Shown here: positions 18,066 to 27,201 of the stretch, in pieces
How positions within the stretch are numbered: position 1 is the stretch's first letter
Layout: the number at the start of each line of letters is the position of its first letter
Assembly: GCF_003233845.1 (NCBI RefSeq)
Contig: NZ_QKRB01000044.1
Location: forward strand, 558,001-622,000
Length of the DNA: 64,000 nucleotides
DNA from: Paenibacillus sambharensis
GTDB taxonomy: Bacteria; Bacillota; Bacilli; Paenibacillales; Paenibacillaceae
Direction: 5' to 3'
Notes under the pieces: model-generated
What the model saw: only the letters and a program-made list of their open reading frames with translations
Databases searched by the model: none
Told to the model about the DNA's origin: nothing
Program-made: the position numbers and the translations under genes

Positions 18066-19178
18066 ATGGGGGAGAAAATAAAGGTTGGACTGCTGTACGG
18101 CGGCAAGTCGGGTGAGCATGAGGTTTCGCTGCAGACGGCGCTGGCAGTCATGAAAGCATTTGATTATACCAAATATGAAATTAAACCTTTCTATATTACC
18201 AAGCAGGGGGAATGGCGTTCGGGAGCGCCGCTGCTTAAGGCTCCTGAAGAGGTTGCGCAGCTCCGCTTCGGGGATGCTGGCACGGAGGACAATGCGCTCG
18301 TGCCCCTGTTCACCGGGCTGACGGAGAAGGCAGGCAGCGACCGTACGGCCGCATCGGGTGTTGATGTCATGTTCCCGCTGCTTCACGGCACGTTCGGCGA
18401 GGATGGCACGGTTCAGGGATTGCTGGAGATGGCCAATCTGCCTTACGTTGGGGCGGGTGTTCTGGCCAGTGCGGTCGGAATGGACAAAATCATGATGAAG
18501 AAGGTATTTGCCGAGGAAGGCATTCCGCAGTGCGCTTACCGGTATTTCAACCGGACACAGTGGCAGAAGGACCCGCATTTCTTCGTGATGGAAGTGGAAG
18601 TATCGCTTGGCTATCCCTGCTTCATTAAGCCGGCTAACCTTGGCTCAAGCGTAGGAATCTCCAAGGCGAAGAACCGTGAGGAGCTGCTGCAGGCGATTGC
18701 TTACGCATTCCGCTTTGACCGCAAGGTAATTGTGGAAGAGTTCGTCGATGCGCGCGAGATTGAAGTCAGTGTGCTGGGCAATGACGAGCCCCGGGCATCG
18801 GTGCCGGGCGAGGTCGTGTCGTCGGGTGATTTCTATGATTACAACGCCAAGTATATTGATGGCAAGTCGGTCATGCAAATTCCCGCTCAGCTGCCTGAAG
18901 AGACAGCGGAAGCGGTCCGTGATATGGCAGTACGTGCGTTCCTGGCGATTGACGGCTCCGGCTTGTCCCGCGTGGATTTCTTCATGCGCAAGGACGACGG
19001 GCAGCTGCTGATCAATGAGGTGAATACGATGCCGGGCTTTACGCCGTTCAGCATGTATCCGCTAATGTGGAAGGAAACAGGACTATCCTATCAGGAGCTG
19101 CTGGATAAGCTGATTCAGCTGGCGCTTGAACGCCATGCCGAGAAGCAGCAGATCGATTACAGCGGCGGCGCGGAATAA
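18066..19178 (+). CDS. ddl: D-alanine--D-alanine ligase
   Basis: Ddl joins two D-alanines with ATP to make the end of the peptidoglycan stem peptide. The 370-residue protein shows the ATP-grasp pattern: GKSGEHEVS near the N-terminus, the HGTFGEDGT loop, PANLGSSVGISKAKN, the YDYNAKY omega-loop and the metal-binding EVNTMPGFT. The Tyr-containing loop YDYNAKY is that of D-Ala-D-Ala, not D-Ala-D-lactate, ligases. ATG 18066 follows CCGGAGGATC; ATG 18036 has no ribosome site. Confidence 0.95.
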   Translation: MGEKIKVGLLYGGKSGEHEVSLQTALAVMKAFDYTKYEIKPFYITKQGEWRSGAPLLKAPEEVAQLRFGDAGTEDNALVPLFTGLTEKAGSDRTAASGVDVMFPLLHGTFGEDGTVQGLLEMANLPYVGAGVLASAVGMDKIMMKKVFAEEGIPQCAYRYFNRTQWQKDPHFFVMEVEVSLGYPCFIKPANLGSSVGISKAKNREELLQAIAYAFRFDRKVIVEEFVDAREIEVSVLGNDEPRASVPGEVVSSGDFYDYNAKYIDGKSVMQIPAQLPEETAEAVRDMAVRAFLAIDGSGLSRVDFFMRKDDGQLLINEVNTMPGFTPFSMYPLMWKETGLSYQELLDKLIQLALERHAEKQQIDYSGGAE

Positions 19179-19261
19179 GTAAAACAGGGCCGGACGCACG
19201 CTTGGGCAGTGCAGTCCGGTTTCCGTTAAATGGCACTCATTATCTTAGGGAGGCGACAGGT

Positions 19262-19579
19262 ATGGGATTCCAAACGGAGTTTAACTCGGTATGCAAGTTT
19301 AAGTCTGAGCAGGAGCTGTACGAGCTGCTGGAGTACGGCAAGGGCAAGATGGTGAAGAGCGGCTTCCGCGTCTTTCCGACCGGACAGAAGGTCATTGCCT
19401 ATACGCCTGACAACCAGGCCATCGCCATCGTGAAGATATCGGCCTCTATTGCCGAGATCAATTTTCAGGGTGAGGAAGTGACCCAGGTGGAGATGCAGCT
19501 GGTCCGCAAGCTGACTGAGGAGGAAGCGCGGGTTCAGACGGCTCTGGCGTACGAGATGTTCTTCGGGGACCGCTCATGA
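19262..19579 (+). CDS. Small conserved protein, possibly DUF2584-like
   Basis: This 105-residue soluble protein has a charged helical start (FKSEQELYELLEYGKGK) and a beta-rich middle (GFRVFPTGQKVIAYT... AIAIVKISASIAEI). The pattern G-[FY]-R-x-[FY]-P followed by a strand and a second strand recalls DUF2584 proteins, but I am not certain. The ATG follows GGGAGGCGACAGGT. Its stop overlaps the uvsE start by four bases (ATGA), so translation of the two is coupled. Function unknown. Confidence 0.8.
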   Translation: MGFQTEFNSVCKFKSEQELYELLEYGKGKMVKSGFRVFPTGQKVIAYTPDNQAIAIVKISASIAEINFQGEEVTQVEMQLVRKLTEEEARVQTALAYEMFFGDRS

Positions 19580-20661
19580 TTGTCCGCTTCGGCTTCGTCG
19601 CGATGAGTGTCCTGCTTGAGAATGCTTCACCGTCCCGAACGATGACCTATGCTAACTTTACGAAACTGGCTGACCGGGAAGCGGCGCTTCGCAAGCTGGA
19701 GCGGATTACGGAAGAAAATTTGAAGAATGCGCTGCGTATGCTGAAGCATGCGGCGGCCCACGACATCAGAATGTACCGGTTCTCATCCAAAATTATTCCG
19801 CTGACCACCCATGAAGGGCTCAGTGACTGGGACCCTTACCGGAATGCGGATGTCAGAGAGGCCTTTGCCAAGGTGGGGGCGTTTGCGAGGGACAAGCATA
19901 TGCGGGTGTCCTTCCATCCCGACCACTTCTGCGTGCTCAACACGCCAAAGCCGGATGTGCTGCAGAGCTCGATCCGGGATATGAATTATCACATCCGGAT
20001 GCTGGAGGCAATGGGGCTGGACGAGCGGGCCAAGTGCAACATCCATGTCGGCGGCTCATATGGCGACAAATGTGTATCGGGCGACCGGTTCGTCAGCCAG
20101 TTTGGTGAGTTGGATGCCAAGCTGCAGAGCCGGGTTACGCTGGAGAATGATGACAAGACCTTCAATACACAGGAAACTCTGGAGATCGCCGAACGCGCAG
20201 GGGTGCCGATGGTGCTGGATATTCATCATCACGCTGTGAATGACGGGGGAATTACCGGCGAGCAGCTGCTCGGTGACCTGTGGCCGCGCATCGTGCAGAC
20301 GTGGGAGCGTGAGAACGACCGGCTGGCTGCGAGCGGACAAGGGAATGGTGAACAGGCGGCCTTGGCCGGACAACGGGAGGAAGGCACCGCAGGGCGAGAG
20401 CTCATTTTGCCACCGAAAATTCACGCTTCGAGCCCGAAGAGTTCGAAGGATCCGCGAGGGCATGCTGACCATGTTGACTATGAGCCGCTGCTTCGCTTCC
20501 TGCAAGGGGCTGCTGCTTCCTGCAAGCGGCTGGACGTCATGCTGGAGGCCAAGCGCAAGGATGAAGCGCTGATGCGCCTCATGGACGATTTCCGGGCAGC
20601 GGAACAGCGAGGGGAATCGGTTCAGGTGGTGGACGGAGCGACGATCATGATCCCAACCTGA
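19576..20661 (+). CDS. uvsE: UV damage endonuclease UvsE
   Basis: UvsE nicks DNA 5' to UV photoproducts to start an excision repair route independent of UvrABC. The TIM-barrel motifs are clear: IRMYRFSSKIIPLTTHE, SFHPDHFCVLN, CNIHVGGSYGDK, LENDD and VLDIHHH, which supply the metal-binding histidines, aspartates and glutamates. At 361 residues it is somewhat longer than many homologues. The excess is a Gly/Gln/Glu-rich insertion of about 30 residues near residues 250-280, before the conserved KIHASSPKSSKDPRGHADHVD. It is translationally coupled to the small gene upstream. Confidence 0.93.
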   Translation: MIVRFGFVAMSVLLENASPSRTMTYANFTKLADREAALRKLERITEENLKNALRMLKHAAAHDIRMYRFSSKIIPLTTHEGLSDWDPYRNADVREAFAKVGAFARDKHMRVSFHPDHFCVLNTPKPDVLQSSIRDMNYHIRMLEAMGLDERAKCNIHVGGSYGDKCVSGDRFVSQFGELDAKLQSRVTLENDDKTFNTQETLEIAERAGVPMVLDIHHHAVNDGGITGEQLLGDLWPRIVQTWERENDRLAASGQGNGEQAALAGQREEGTAGRELILPPKIHASSPKSSKDPRGHADHVDYEPLLRFLQGAAASCKRLDVMLEAKRKDEALMRLMDDFRAAEQRGESVQVVDGATIMIPT

Positions 20662-20764
20662 TACAGGCAGGTTTTACTTGAATTACAGGCTGAAATCCAG
20701 TACGTTGAACTAGAAGGGTTTCATGCAGCCTGTTGACGGTTTACAGGGTAGAGGAGGAGAAGCA

Positions 20765-21535
20765 ATGAGTGGGTTGTTAGAGGGGAAAAATATCGTCGTC
20801 ATGGGTGTAGCCAATGACCGCAGCATCGCATGGGCGATCGCGCAGTCGCTGGCTGCCCAAGGCGCGAACCTGGCATTTACATACGAGAGCGAACGTGTGG
20901 CGGAACGCGTGCGCAAGCTGGCAGGCACGATTCCGGGCTCGGAGGTGCTGCAGTGCAATGTAACGGTTGACGAAGAGATCGAGACGCTTGCGGCCCAATT
21001 GAAGGAGCGCTTCGGCACGCTGCACGGAATCGTGCACAGTATCGCCTTCGCCAAGACTGAAGAGCTCGAAGGCATGTACGTGGAAACCTCGCGTGCGGGC
21101 TTTGCGCTGGCTCACGATATCAGCGTATACTCCCTGACCGCTGTAGCGCAGCGTCTGTACCCGCTGATGACGGAGGGCGGCAGCATTATGACCATGACCT
21201 ATCTGGGTGCCGAACGCGCGCTCCGCAACTATAATGTCATGGGCGTTGCCAAGGCGGCGCTTGAAGCTTCCGTCCGCTATCTGGCGAACGATTTGGGACC
21301 TCATAACATCCGGGTTAATGCAATCTCGGCAGGTCCGATCAGGACGCTTGCCGCGAAAGGAATCAAGGATTTCAACAGCATTCTCCGTGAGGTGGAAGAG
21401 AAGGCGCCGATGCGCCGGACAACCGAAACGGCAGAGGTGGGCGACACCGCGATGTTCCTGATGAGCCAGCTGTCCCGCGGAATAACGGGCGAAGTCATCT
21501 ATGTCGATAATGGCTACCATATTGTCGGAGTATAA
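20765..21535 (+). CDS. fabI: Enoyl-[acyl-carrier-protein] reductase (NADH) FabI
   Basis: FabI reduces enoyl-ACP in the last step of each fatty-acid elongation cycle. This 256-residue short-chain dehydrogenase has the cofactor loop MGVANDRSIAWAIAQ, the SIAFAKTEELEG strand and the FabI-specific Y-x6-K catalytic pair in YNVMGVAKAALE, followed by RVNAISAGPIRTLA. These mark FabI, not FabL or FabG. ATG 20765 follows AGGAGGAGAAGC; an earlier ATG at 20723 has no ribosome site. A terminator follows. Confidence 0.95.
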   Translation: MSGLLEGKNIVVMGVANDRSIAWAIAQSLAAQGANLAFTYESERVAERVRKLAGTIPGSEVLQCNVTVDEEIETLAAQLKERFGTLHGIVHSIAFAKTEELEGMYVETSRAGFALAHDISVYSLTAVAQRLYPLMTEGGSIMTMTYLGAERALRNYNVMGVAKAALEASVRYLANDLGPHNIRVNAISAGPIRTLAAKGIKDFNSILREVEEKAPMRRTTETAEVGDTAMFLMSQLSRGITGEVIYVDNGYHIVGV

Positions 21536-21572
21536 CCGGGATTCCGGTAAGCTGTGTACATTTTTTGCAAAC

Positions 21573-21600
21573 ACCGTCAGGGCATCTTGGCGGTTTTTTT
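21573..21600 (+). terminator. Terminator after fabI
   Basis: ACCGTCA pairs with TGGCGGT around an 8-base loop and is followed by seven T residues. Confidence 0.85.
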
Positions 21601-21717
21601 GCCCCAATAGGTGGTAGGAACAGGACCAGGTTGAAATAGCGGGCGGCTGGAGATGCTGGTAATACCGCGAACTGTGCGCAGACGGCCGATCTTGTTCGTA
21701 CTGGAAAGTGTGAGAAT

Positions 21718-22539
21718 ATGCTGGAAATTATACTGCTTGTCCTGCTTGGGCTGCTGGCTGCCGTGTTCGGCAGTATAGTCGGTCTGGGCGGCGGAATTAT
21801 TATCGTACCTTCGTTAATGCTGTTCGGGTCAGTCCTTACCGGCGGGGAAATCAGCCATGCAGCAGCGGTGGGCACCTCACTGGCAGTGCTCATTGTCACA
21901 GCGCTTGCTTCTACTATATCGTATACCAAGAAGAAGCGGGTAGACTTCCGGATTGGCTGGATGCTCTTCATTACCAGCGGCCCGGCAGCCATGCTGGGTT
22001 CGGCCTTGACCGGCCAGCTCCAGGGCGGCTGGTTCCAGCTCATGTTCGGGGTGTTCATGCTGCTTATGGCCGGTCTGCTGATCGCAAGGGATTTCATCAA
22101 GCCATCAGCCAGGATTTGGCCCATCAGCAGAACATACGTAGACCCGGAGGGTCAGAGCCATGAATATGGTTTTGCGCTGCTGCCCGGGCTGCTGGTAGGA
22201 TTTGGTGTGGGTCTTGTGTCCGGCCTCTTCGGCATAGGCGGCGGCTCCTTGTTTGTTCCGGTTATGGTGCTCTTATTCCGGTTCCCGCCGCATGTGGCGA
22301 CAGCAACCTCGATGTTCGTCATCTTCCTGTCCTCCATACTGGGCAGCGGCGTTCACGCAGTTGTTGGCGAGACCGACTGGCGGCTCGTGCTGGCGCTTAT
22401 TCCGGGAGCATGGATTGGCGGAAAAGTGGGCGCTTATATCGCGGTTCGCATGTCAGGCAAAGGTCTGCTGTGGCTGCTGCGCGTTACGCTCTTTATCCTC
22501 TCCGCACAGCTGATTATAGAAGGCTTGACCCAAATTTAG
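21718..22539 (+). CDS. TauE/SafE family permease
   Basis: This 273-residue integral membrane protein has about eight hydrophobic segments in two related halves. Each half contains the glycine-rich family motif (IVGLGGGIIIVPSLML near the N-terminus; LFGIGGGSLFVPVMVLL in the second half). TauE/SafE proteins export or import sulfite, sulfoacetate, other sulfonates or small organic acids. The substrate cannot be assigned here, and no sulfur gene is adjacent. Confidence 0.9.
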   Translation: MLEIILLVLLGLLAAVFGSIVGLGGGIIIVPSLMLFGSVLTGGEISHAAAVGTSLAVLIVTALASTISYTKKKRVDFRIGWMLFITSGPAAMLGSALTGQLQGGWFQLMFGVFMLLMAGLLIARDFIKPSARIWPISRTYVDPEGQSHEYGFALLPGLLVGFGVGLVSGLFGIGGGSLFVPVMVLLFRFPPHVATATSMFVIFLSSILGSGVHAVVGETDWRLVLALIPGAWIGGKVGAYIAVRMSGKGLLWLLRVTLFILSAQLIIEGLTQI

Positions 22540-22651
22540 GCGCAGCCGGCTAGGCTAAGAGGCGAAACTTGGCCGCGCAGGAAACGTATACTAGTTAGTG
22601 AACAATAGACTTCATAACACGGATGATATAAACAGAAAGAAGTGATGATAA

Positions 22652-23500
22652 GTGAGTGATGAAGTACAAGAGCCGATCGTGGGACGGAAGAGCTTTGCTG
22701 CCGTCGCCATTAACTGCGCAGCGAAAGCGGGGGAATGGATAAAGACGAAGCTAGGCAGTTATGTGAGCCTTAATATGAAATTTTCACAGCATGACCTGGT
22801 GACCGAAATAGACAAGGGCTCGGAGACGATGATCCGCAACCTGATCATGACCCATTTTCCGGACCACTCCTTCCTGGGTGAAGAAGGGGTTGAGCCTGGG
22901 CCGAACGCTTCTCTGGAAGCGCTTGACAATATGAAGGAGGCTGAGTATCTGTGGATTGTCGATCCAATCGACGGTACGACCAACTTCGTCCACGGCTTCC
23001 CATTCTTTGTTGTGTCGATAGCATTGGCGCACAAGGGTGAAATCATCCTGGGTGTTGTCTATGACCCTTCGCGTGATGAGCTCTTCATCGCTGAGAAGGG
23101 CAAGGGAGCCTATGTGCATGGACGCAGAATGCGTGTGTCCCAGGAGAAGGCCGTACACGAGAGCTTGCTCGCAACCGGCTTCCCGGCCGACCATCAGCAG
23201 GCGCTGCCCCTCAATATGAAGCAGCTTCAGAGCGTGGCGCCTAAGGCGCGCAATATCCGTGCTTCGGGCTCGGCTGCCCTTCATATGGCTTATGTGGCTG
23301 CCGGCCGGCTGAGCGGCTTCTGGGAGATGGGGCTGCATCCATGGGACCTGGCTGCAGGCTCGCTGCTGATCCAGGAGTCGGGCGGCAGGGTAACCGGTCT
23401 GAACGGTGAGGCTTACCATCTGGGAATCAAAGATGTAGTAGCTACGAGTGGAGACATTCATGACGAGCTGTTAAAGCTGCTGAAAGAAGCGGGTAAATAA
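22652..23500 (+). CDS. Inositol monophosphatase family protein
   Basis: This 282-residue metal-dependent phosphatase has all three family motifs: GEEG, WIVDPIDGTTNF and HPWDLAAGSLLIQESGG. The D-P-I-D-G-T motif binds the lithium-sensitive magnesium sites. Possible substrates are inositol phosphates, histidinol phosphate, PAP or nucleotide-sugar phosphates; nothing nearby decides among these. The start is GTG 22652 after an AAGAAGTGAT site. Confidence 0.92.
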   Translation: MSDEVQEPIVGRKSFAAVAINCAAKAGEWIKTKLGSYVSLNMKFSQHDLVTEIDKGSETMIRNLIMTHFPDHSFLGEEGVEPGPNASLEALDNMKEAEYLWIVDPIDGTTNFVHGFPFFVVSIALAHKGEIILGVVYDPSRDELFIAEKGKGAYVHGRRMRVSQEKAVHESLLATGFPADHQQALPLNMKQLQSVAPKARNIRASGSAALHMAYVAAGRLSGFWEMGLHPWDLAAGSLLIQESGGRVTGLNGEAYHLGIKDVVATSGDIHDELLKLLKEAGK

Positions 23501-23662
23501 AGGCAGAGCTTAAAGGCAGAGCTGGACAGAAGAGAGGGCTTGCTGTCTGCTTGCCAGCAGTATGAATCGAAGCATCAGGCGGTTCGGTTATTCTTCGGGG
23601 ATAGGTGCAAGATAAGCAGGCATGAACAGTTTCTGAGCTTATCATCAGGGGAGTGATCGTTG

Positions 23663-23965
23663 ATGAAGGAATCCGATTATCGGGATAGACAGGACATAGA
23701 GCTGGAACAGGAGCAGGGCAGTGAACTGGAGCAAGAGCTGGCAGGCCGTCTGACAGACGGACCGGTGGAAGAAGACAGGGACCGCGAAGCCCGTCTGAAG
23801 GCGAAGCTGTCGCCCAAATATGAGGTTCGGATTCAGTCCGTGGACGACCCGATCGTGGAAGAAACGAAGCGGTTCCGCAGCATGGCCCGCGAGATCGATG
23901 ACCGATACGACCGCTATATGGAGCGGGCGCAGCGGCAGGATGAACAGAATGGTGAAGGCCAGTAA
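23663..23965 (+). CDS. Hypothetical acidic protein
   Basis: This 100-residue protein, almost entirely charged (Glu, Asp, Arg, Gln), has no membrane segment. The first 50 residues are a Glu/Gln-rich likely coiled coil; the second half contains PKYEVRIQSVDDPIVEETKRF and an Asp/Arg-rich helix. ATG 23663 lies after GGGGAGTGATC; TTG 23660 is an alternative. I do not recognise a family. It is convergent with the bactofilin operon and shares its terminator. Confidence 0.75.
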   Translation: MKESDYRDRQDIELEQEQGSELEQELAGRLTDGPVEEDRDREARLKAKLSPKYEVRIQSVDDPIVEETKRFRSMAREIDDRYDRYMERAQRQDEQNGEGQ

Positions 23966-23966
23966 A

Positions 23967-24003
23967 GGAACAAGGCGCCGCAGATGCAGCGCCTTGTTCT
24001 GTT
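23967..24003. terminator. Bidirectional terminator (hypothetical gene / bactofilin)
   Basis: An 11-bp stem GAACAAGGCGC with its complement around a 10-base loop lies between two convergent genes. Confidence 0.85.
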
Positions 24004-24031
24004 CTATGATTAAAAAGGCTTCTGTGTTCAA

Positions 24032-24496
24032 TTACCCGGCCTGTCTGGCCTTGGCGCCTTCACGCTGCTCCTTGGCTGATTGCTGGGAATTGTCGCGGTC
24101 CTGCACCGACTGTGGCTGTTGGGAACCGGCCTTAGCGCTGTCGGATGGCTTGTCATTCATCCGGCAGGAGCCGTTCAAGACAGCACCGTCCAGAATGATA
24201 AGCGCCTTGGCCGCGACGTTGCCGTGCAGCTGGCCGGAAGAGGTGATGGTGAGCCTGCCAGTGGTCTGGATATCCCCGTATACCTTGCCCGCAATCGTGA
24301 CGTCCCGTGCTTCAATATTGGAGCGGGCTACGCCGCATTCCCCGATAATAACATCCCCCTTGCAGGAAATATCACCCCGGTATTCGCCTTCCACACGCAG
24401 TCCTGCTTCGCAGCTGATCTTGCCCTCTGCGACCGTACCCTGGCCAATCAATGTGTCGGTTACCGAAAGCCGCTTGCTGGAATTGTCTTTGAACAT
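24032..24496 (-). CDS. Bactofilin (polymer-forming cytoskeletal protein)
   Basis: The 154-residue protein has the bactofilin beta-helix core at about residues 12-110: repeated short strands with the G-x-[IV] rhythm (GQGTVAEGKISCEAGLRVEG, GDIQTTGRLTITSSGQLHGN). A disordered, Gln- and charge-rich tail follows. Bactofilins polymerise without nucleotide and scaffold local cell-wall or envelope work. It starts two bases after the stop of an M23 peptidase gene and its AAGGAGG site lies in that gene's last codons, so the two are co-translated. Confidence 0.92.
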   Translation of the reverse strand: MFKDNSSKRLSVTDTLIGQGTVAEGKISCEAGLRVEGEYRGDISCKGDVIIGECGVARSNIEARDVTIAGKVYGDIQTTGRLTITSSGQLHGNVAAKALIILDGAVLNGSCRMNDKPSDSAKAGSQQPQSVQDRDNSQQSAKEQREGAKARQAG

Positions 24497-24498
24497 GG

Positions 24499-25518
24499 TT
24501 AGTCCTCCTTTACAAGCCTGAGATATTTTAACGGGTTAACGGGCTCGTCGTGCTGCACGATTTCAAAATGAAGATGAGGCCCGGTGCTGCGGCCGGTAGA
24601 GCCGAGCAGCCCGATTTTCTCGCCCCGCACGACGGTTTCCCCTTCCTTCGCCTCTCGTTGGCTTAAGTGCATATAGACCGTTTGGAGTCCTCTCCGGTGT
24701 TTAATGATAATATAGTTGCCCTTGCCCGAATCGTAGCCGCTCTCGAGTACAGTTCCGTCTGCAGCAGCAAAGACGGCGTCTCCAGTGCTGCCGGCAATAT
24801 CGATCCCTGCGTGAAAGGTGGATTTGCGGGTAAAGGGATCGGTCCGGTAGCCGAAGCCGGATGTCATGCGCTTGGAGGTTGTGGGCCACCCGGTTGGAAC
24901 GGCATTGGCCGCAGCCTGCCGGAGCTTAGCCTGCTTCAGCGAGTATTCCATAGCCTGTTCCATATCGTTAATCATAGCGGTCAGCTGCCGGAAATCCGGC
25001 TCATCGCCATTTAGCATTGCGATCATCTCATCCGCTGTCTCTCCAGCGGGGGGTGGAGCGGCGGCGGGCAGGGAGGCTGCTGTTATCGACGAGACGGCGG
25101 CCGCGGCTGCAGGGGGGAGGGCCGGTGCCGACGCACCGGAAGGGGCTTCTCCTCCGTAAGTTTCGATGAAGCTCTTCAGCCGGCTCTCGAGCTCGTACAG
25201 ATCCTGGAGCTTGGCTTTCATCTCTTCGGTATGTTCAGACAGCTCGGCAACATCCTCTTCCAGCGCTTCGATGTGGCCATCCTTCTCTTCGACAGTGGCT
25301 TCCCAGGCCGATGACTGCTGCTCGAGCTGCTCTTCAAGCTCTCCGATCAGGTGGGCGGAGCGCATCTGTAGGGTGATAAAGCAGCCGGATACGGCAAGCA
25401 GGGCAGCGGCTGGGGCGGCAATCATGGAGCGTTTGGATACTTGAAACTGCCTGACATTCTTGTCTGCGCCACGAATAACCATCAGCGACCATTTGCCTGA
25501 TCTGGCTCTTCTCAACAT
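24499..25518 (-). CDS. M23 family (LytM-type) metallopeptidase, membrane-anchored
   Basis: Residues 1-30 are a basic cytoplasmic start, followed by one membrane segment (about 33-52), a long coiled coil (about 57-115), an Ala/Pro-rich linker and a C-terminal M23 domain. The zinc and catalytic ligands are present (FHAGIDIAG and GPHLHFEIV, with VYMH between), so the enzyme should be active on peptidoglycan cross-links outside the membrane. The gene is upstream of, and coupled to, the bactofilin gene. In other bacteria bactofilins recruit or position M23 endopeptidases, so the pair probably works as one unit. Confidence 0.92.
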   Translation of the reverse strand: MLRRARSGKWSLMVIRGADKNVRQFQVSKRSMIAAPAAALLAVSGCFITLQMRSAHLIGELEEQLEQQSSAWEATVEEKDGHIEALEEDVAELSEHTEEMKAKLQDLYELESRLKSFIETYGGEAPSGASAPALPPAAAAAVSSITAASLPAAAPPPAGETADEMIAMLNGDEPDFRQLTAMINDMEQAMEYSLKQAKLRQAAANAVPTGWPTTSKRMTSGFGYRTDPFTRKSTFHAGIDIAGSTGDAVFAAADGTVLESGYDSGKGNYIIIKHRRGLQTVYMHLSQREAKEGETVVRGEKIGLLGSTGRSTGPHLHFEIVQHDEPVNPLKYLRLVKED

Positions 25519-25717
25519 GCATCTCCTTCCAGCCGGCTCATCATGATTTGAACGTTCTATAGCTATTTATTCTTGAAAGCTCTAAAACATGCCAACAAAA
25601 TAGAAGTAATAGGCGTCTTAATAACCAGAGACAGCCTTCTCTGCCGGTTATGCATGTGACGCTTCCGCCCATTTTTGGGTACAATAATGACAGGATTGTG
25701 AAGGAGGCGAACAAAAC

Positions 25718-27145
25718 ATGTTTTGGCTCACACTGGCACTATTTATCTTCATCTTTCAGATCGCCACCATTCTCATTCTGGAGTTTCGCCGTCCTGCCAA
25801 GTCAGTAGCCTGGATTCTGATTATGTTTGTCCTCCCGGTGATCGGATTTGTGATGTACTATTTCCTGGCGAAGGAGTACCGGAACCGTCATAAAATCCGC
25901 AAACGCGGCATACCGCCGGAGGAGGTCCGGTTAACGGCCCTCAGGCGCAGCAAGCTGGTTCACCGGCCTTCTGATATGAATAACGGGGAATTCCAGCATC
26001 AGGAGAGACTGTTTCATCTGCTGCATCATTTTACGGACTCCCCGATTACCGGCTGCAACAAGGCGGAGATACTGACGGACGGACAGGCGACCTTCGATGC
26101 GATTATCGCAGCAATTGAGAAGGCTGAGCATCACGTACATATGGAATACTATACGATCCGCCATGATGAGATCGGCTGCAAATTCAAGGATCTGCTGATC
26201 CGCAAGGCGAAGCAGGGAATTAAGGTACGGCTGATTTATGACGGGGTGGGAAGCTATGAGCTCAGCAGCGAGTACATAAGGGAGCTTAAGCAGGCGGGCA
26301 TTGAGACCGAATGCTTCCTGACTCCGCGAATCGCTTTCTTTGACAAGCGCATTAACTATCGCAACCACCGCAAGATTGCTATTGTCGATGGGACAGTAGG
26401 CTTTATCGGGGGCATTAATATCGGGGATGAGTACCTAGGCAAAAATCCGAAGCTCGGCTTCTGGCGCGATACGCATGTCAGGCTTGAAGGCGACTCGGTT
26501 TACTACCTGCAGGAAGTATTCCTGAAGGACTGGTGGTTTACGGCAAGAGAGAAGCTGTCTGACCCCGAGTATCTTCCACAGCATCATTGCAGCACCGATG
26601 AGCAGGTGCAGATTGTATCCAGCGGGCCGAACAGCGGACTGGAGGAAATCCTGGAATGCGTGTTTGCGGCTCTTGCTGCGGCGAAGAAGCGAATCTATAT
26701 CGCAACGCCGTACTTCATTCCAGATGAAAGCCTGCTGATGGCCCTGCGTACGGCGGCTTTGAGCGGTGTGGATGTGCGCATTATTATTCCGGGCGTATCG
26801 GATTCGAAGCTGGTGCTGGCTGCCAGCTTATCTTACGTAGAGGAGCTGATGTCGGCGGGCGTACGGATTTACCGCTATGGCAAAGGCTTCATGCATGCGA
26901 AGGTGCTGCTCGTAGACCACTTATTGGCTTCGGTGGGAACAGCGAATATGGATCTGCGGAGCTTCTACAGCAACTTTGAGATCAACGCGCTCTTGTTTGA
27001 TCCGAGGCCGATGAAGAAGATCGAAGAGGATTTTATCGAGGATTTGGCTAACTCGCATGAGCTTACGCTGCATGAAATCCGTTCCCGTCCGCTGCGGAGC
27101 CGGTTCGGTCAGGTTGTCGCGCGAATGCTGTCACCGCTGCTGTAG
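25718..27145 (+). CDS. cls: Cardiolipin synthase
   Basis: This 475-residue phospholipase-D-superfamily enzyme condenses two phosphatidylglycerols to cardiolipin and glycerol at the membrane. Two N-terminal membrane segments (about 2-20 and 30-50) precede two HKD motifs: NHRKIAIVDGTVGFIGG and MHAKVLLVDHLLASVG. The size, two membrane spans and both motifs match ClsA-type enzymes of Bacillales. The ATG follows GAAGGAGGCG. It is transcribed alone and diverges from the M23-bactofilin operon. Confidence 0.95.
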   Translation: MFWLTLALFIFIFQIATILILEFRRPAKSVAWILIMFVLPVIGFVMYYFLAKEYRNRHKIRKRGIPPEEVRLTALRRSKLVHRPSDMNNGEFQHQERLFHLLHHFTDSPITGCNKAEILTDGQATFDAIIAAIEKAEHHVHMEYYTIRHDEIGCKFKDLLIRKAKQGIKVRLIYDGVGSYELSSEYIRELKQAGIETECFLTPRIAFFDKRINYRNHRKIAIVDGTVGFIGGINIGDEYLGKNPKLGFWRDTHVRLEGDSVYYLQEVFLKDWWFTAREKLSDPEYLPQHHCSTDEQVQIVSSGPNSGLEEILECVFAALAAAKKRIYIATPYFIPDESLLMALRTAALSGVDVRIIIPGVSDSKLVLAASLSYVEELMSAGVRIYRYGKGFMHAKVLLVDHLLASVGTANMDLRSFYSNFEINALLFDPRPMKKIEEDFIEDLANSHELTLHEIRSRPLRSRFGQVVARMLSPLL

Positions 27146-27201
27146 GTATAACCGTCAGTGACGGCTAAGAATTCAGTGCAGTGACAGCGAGGGTAAACTG
27201 C

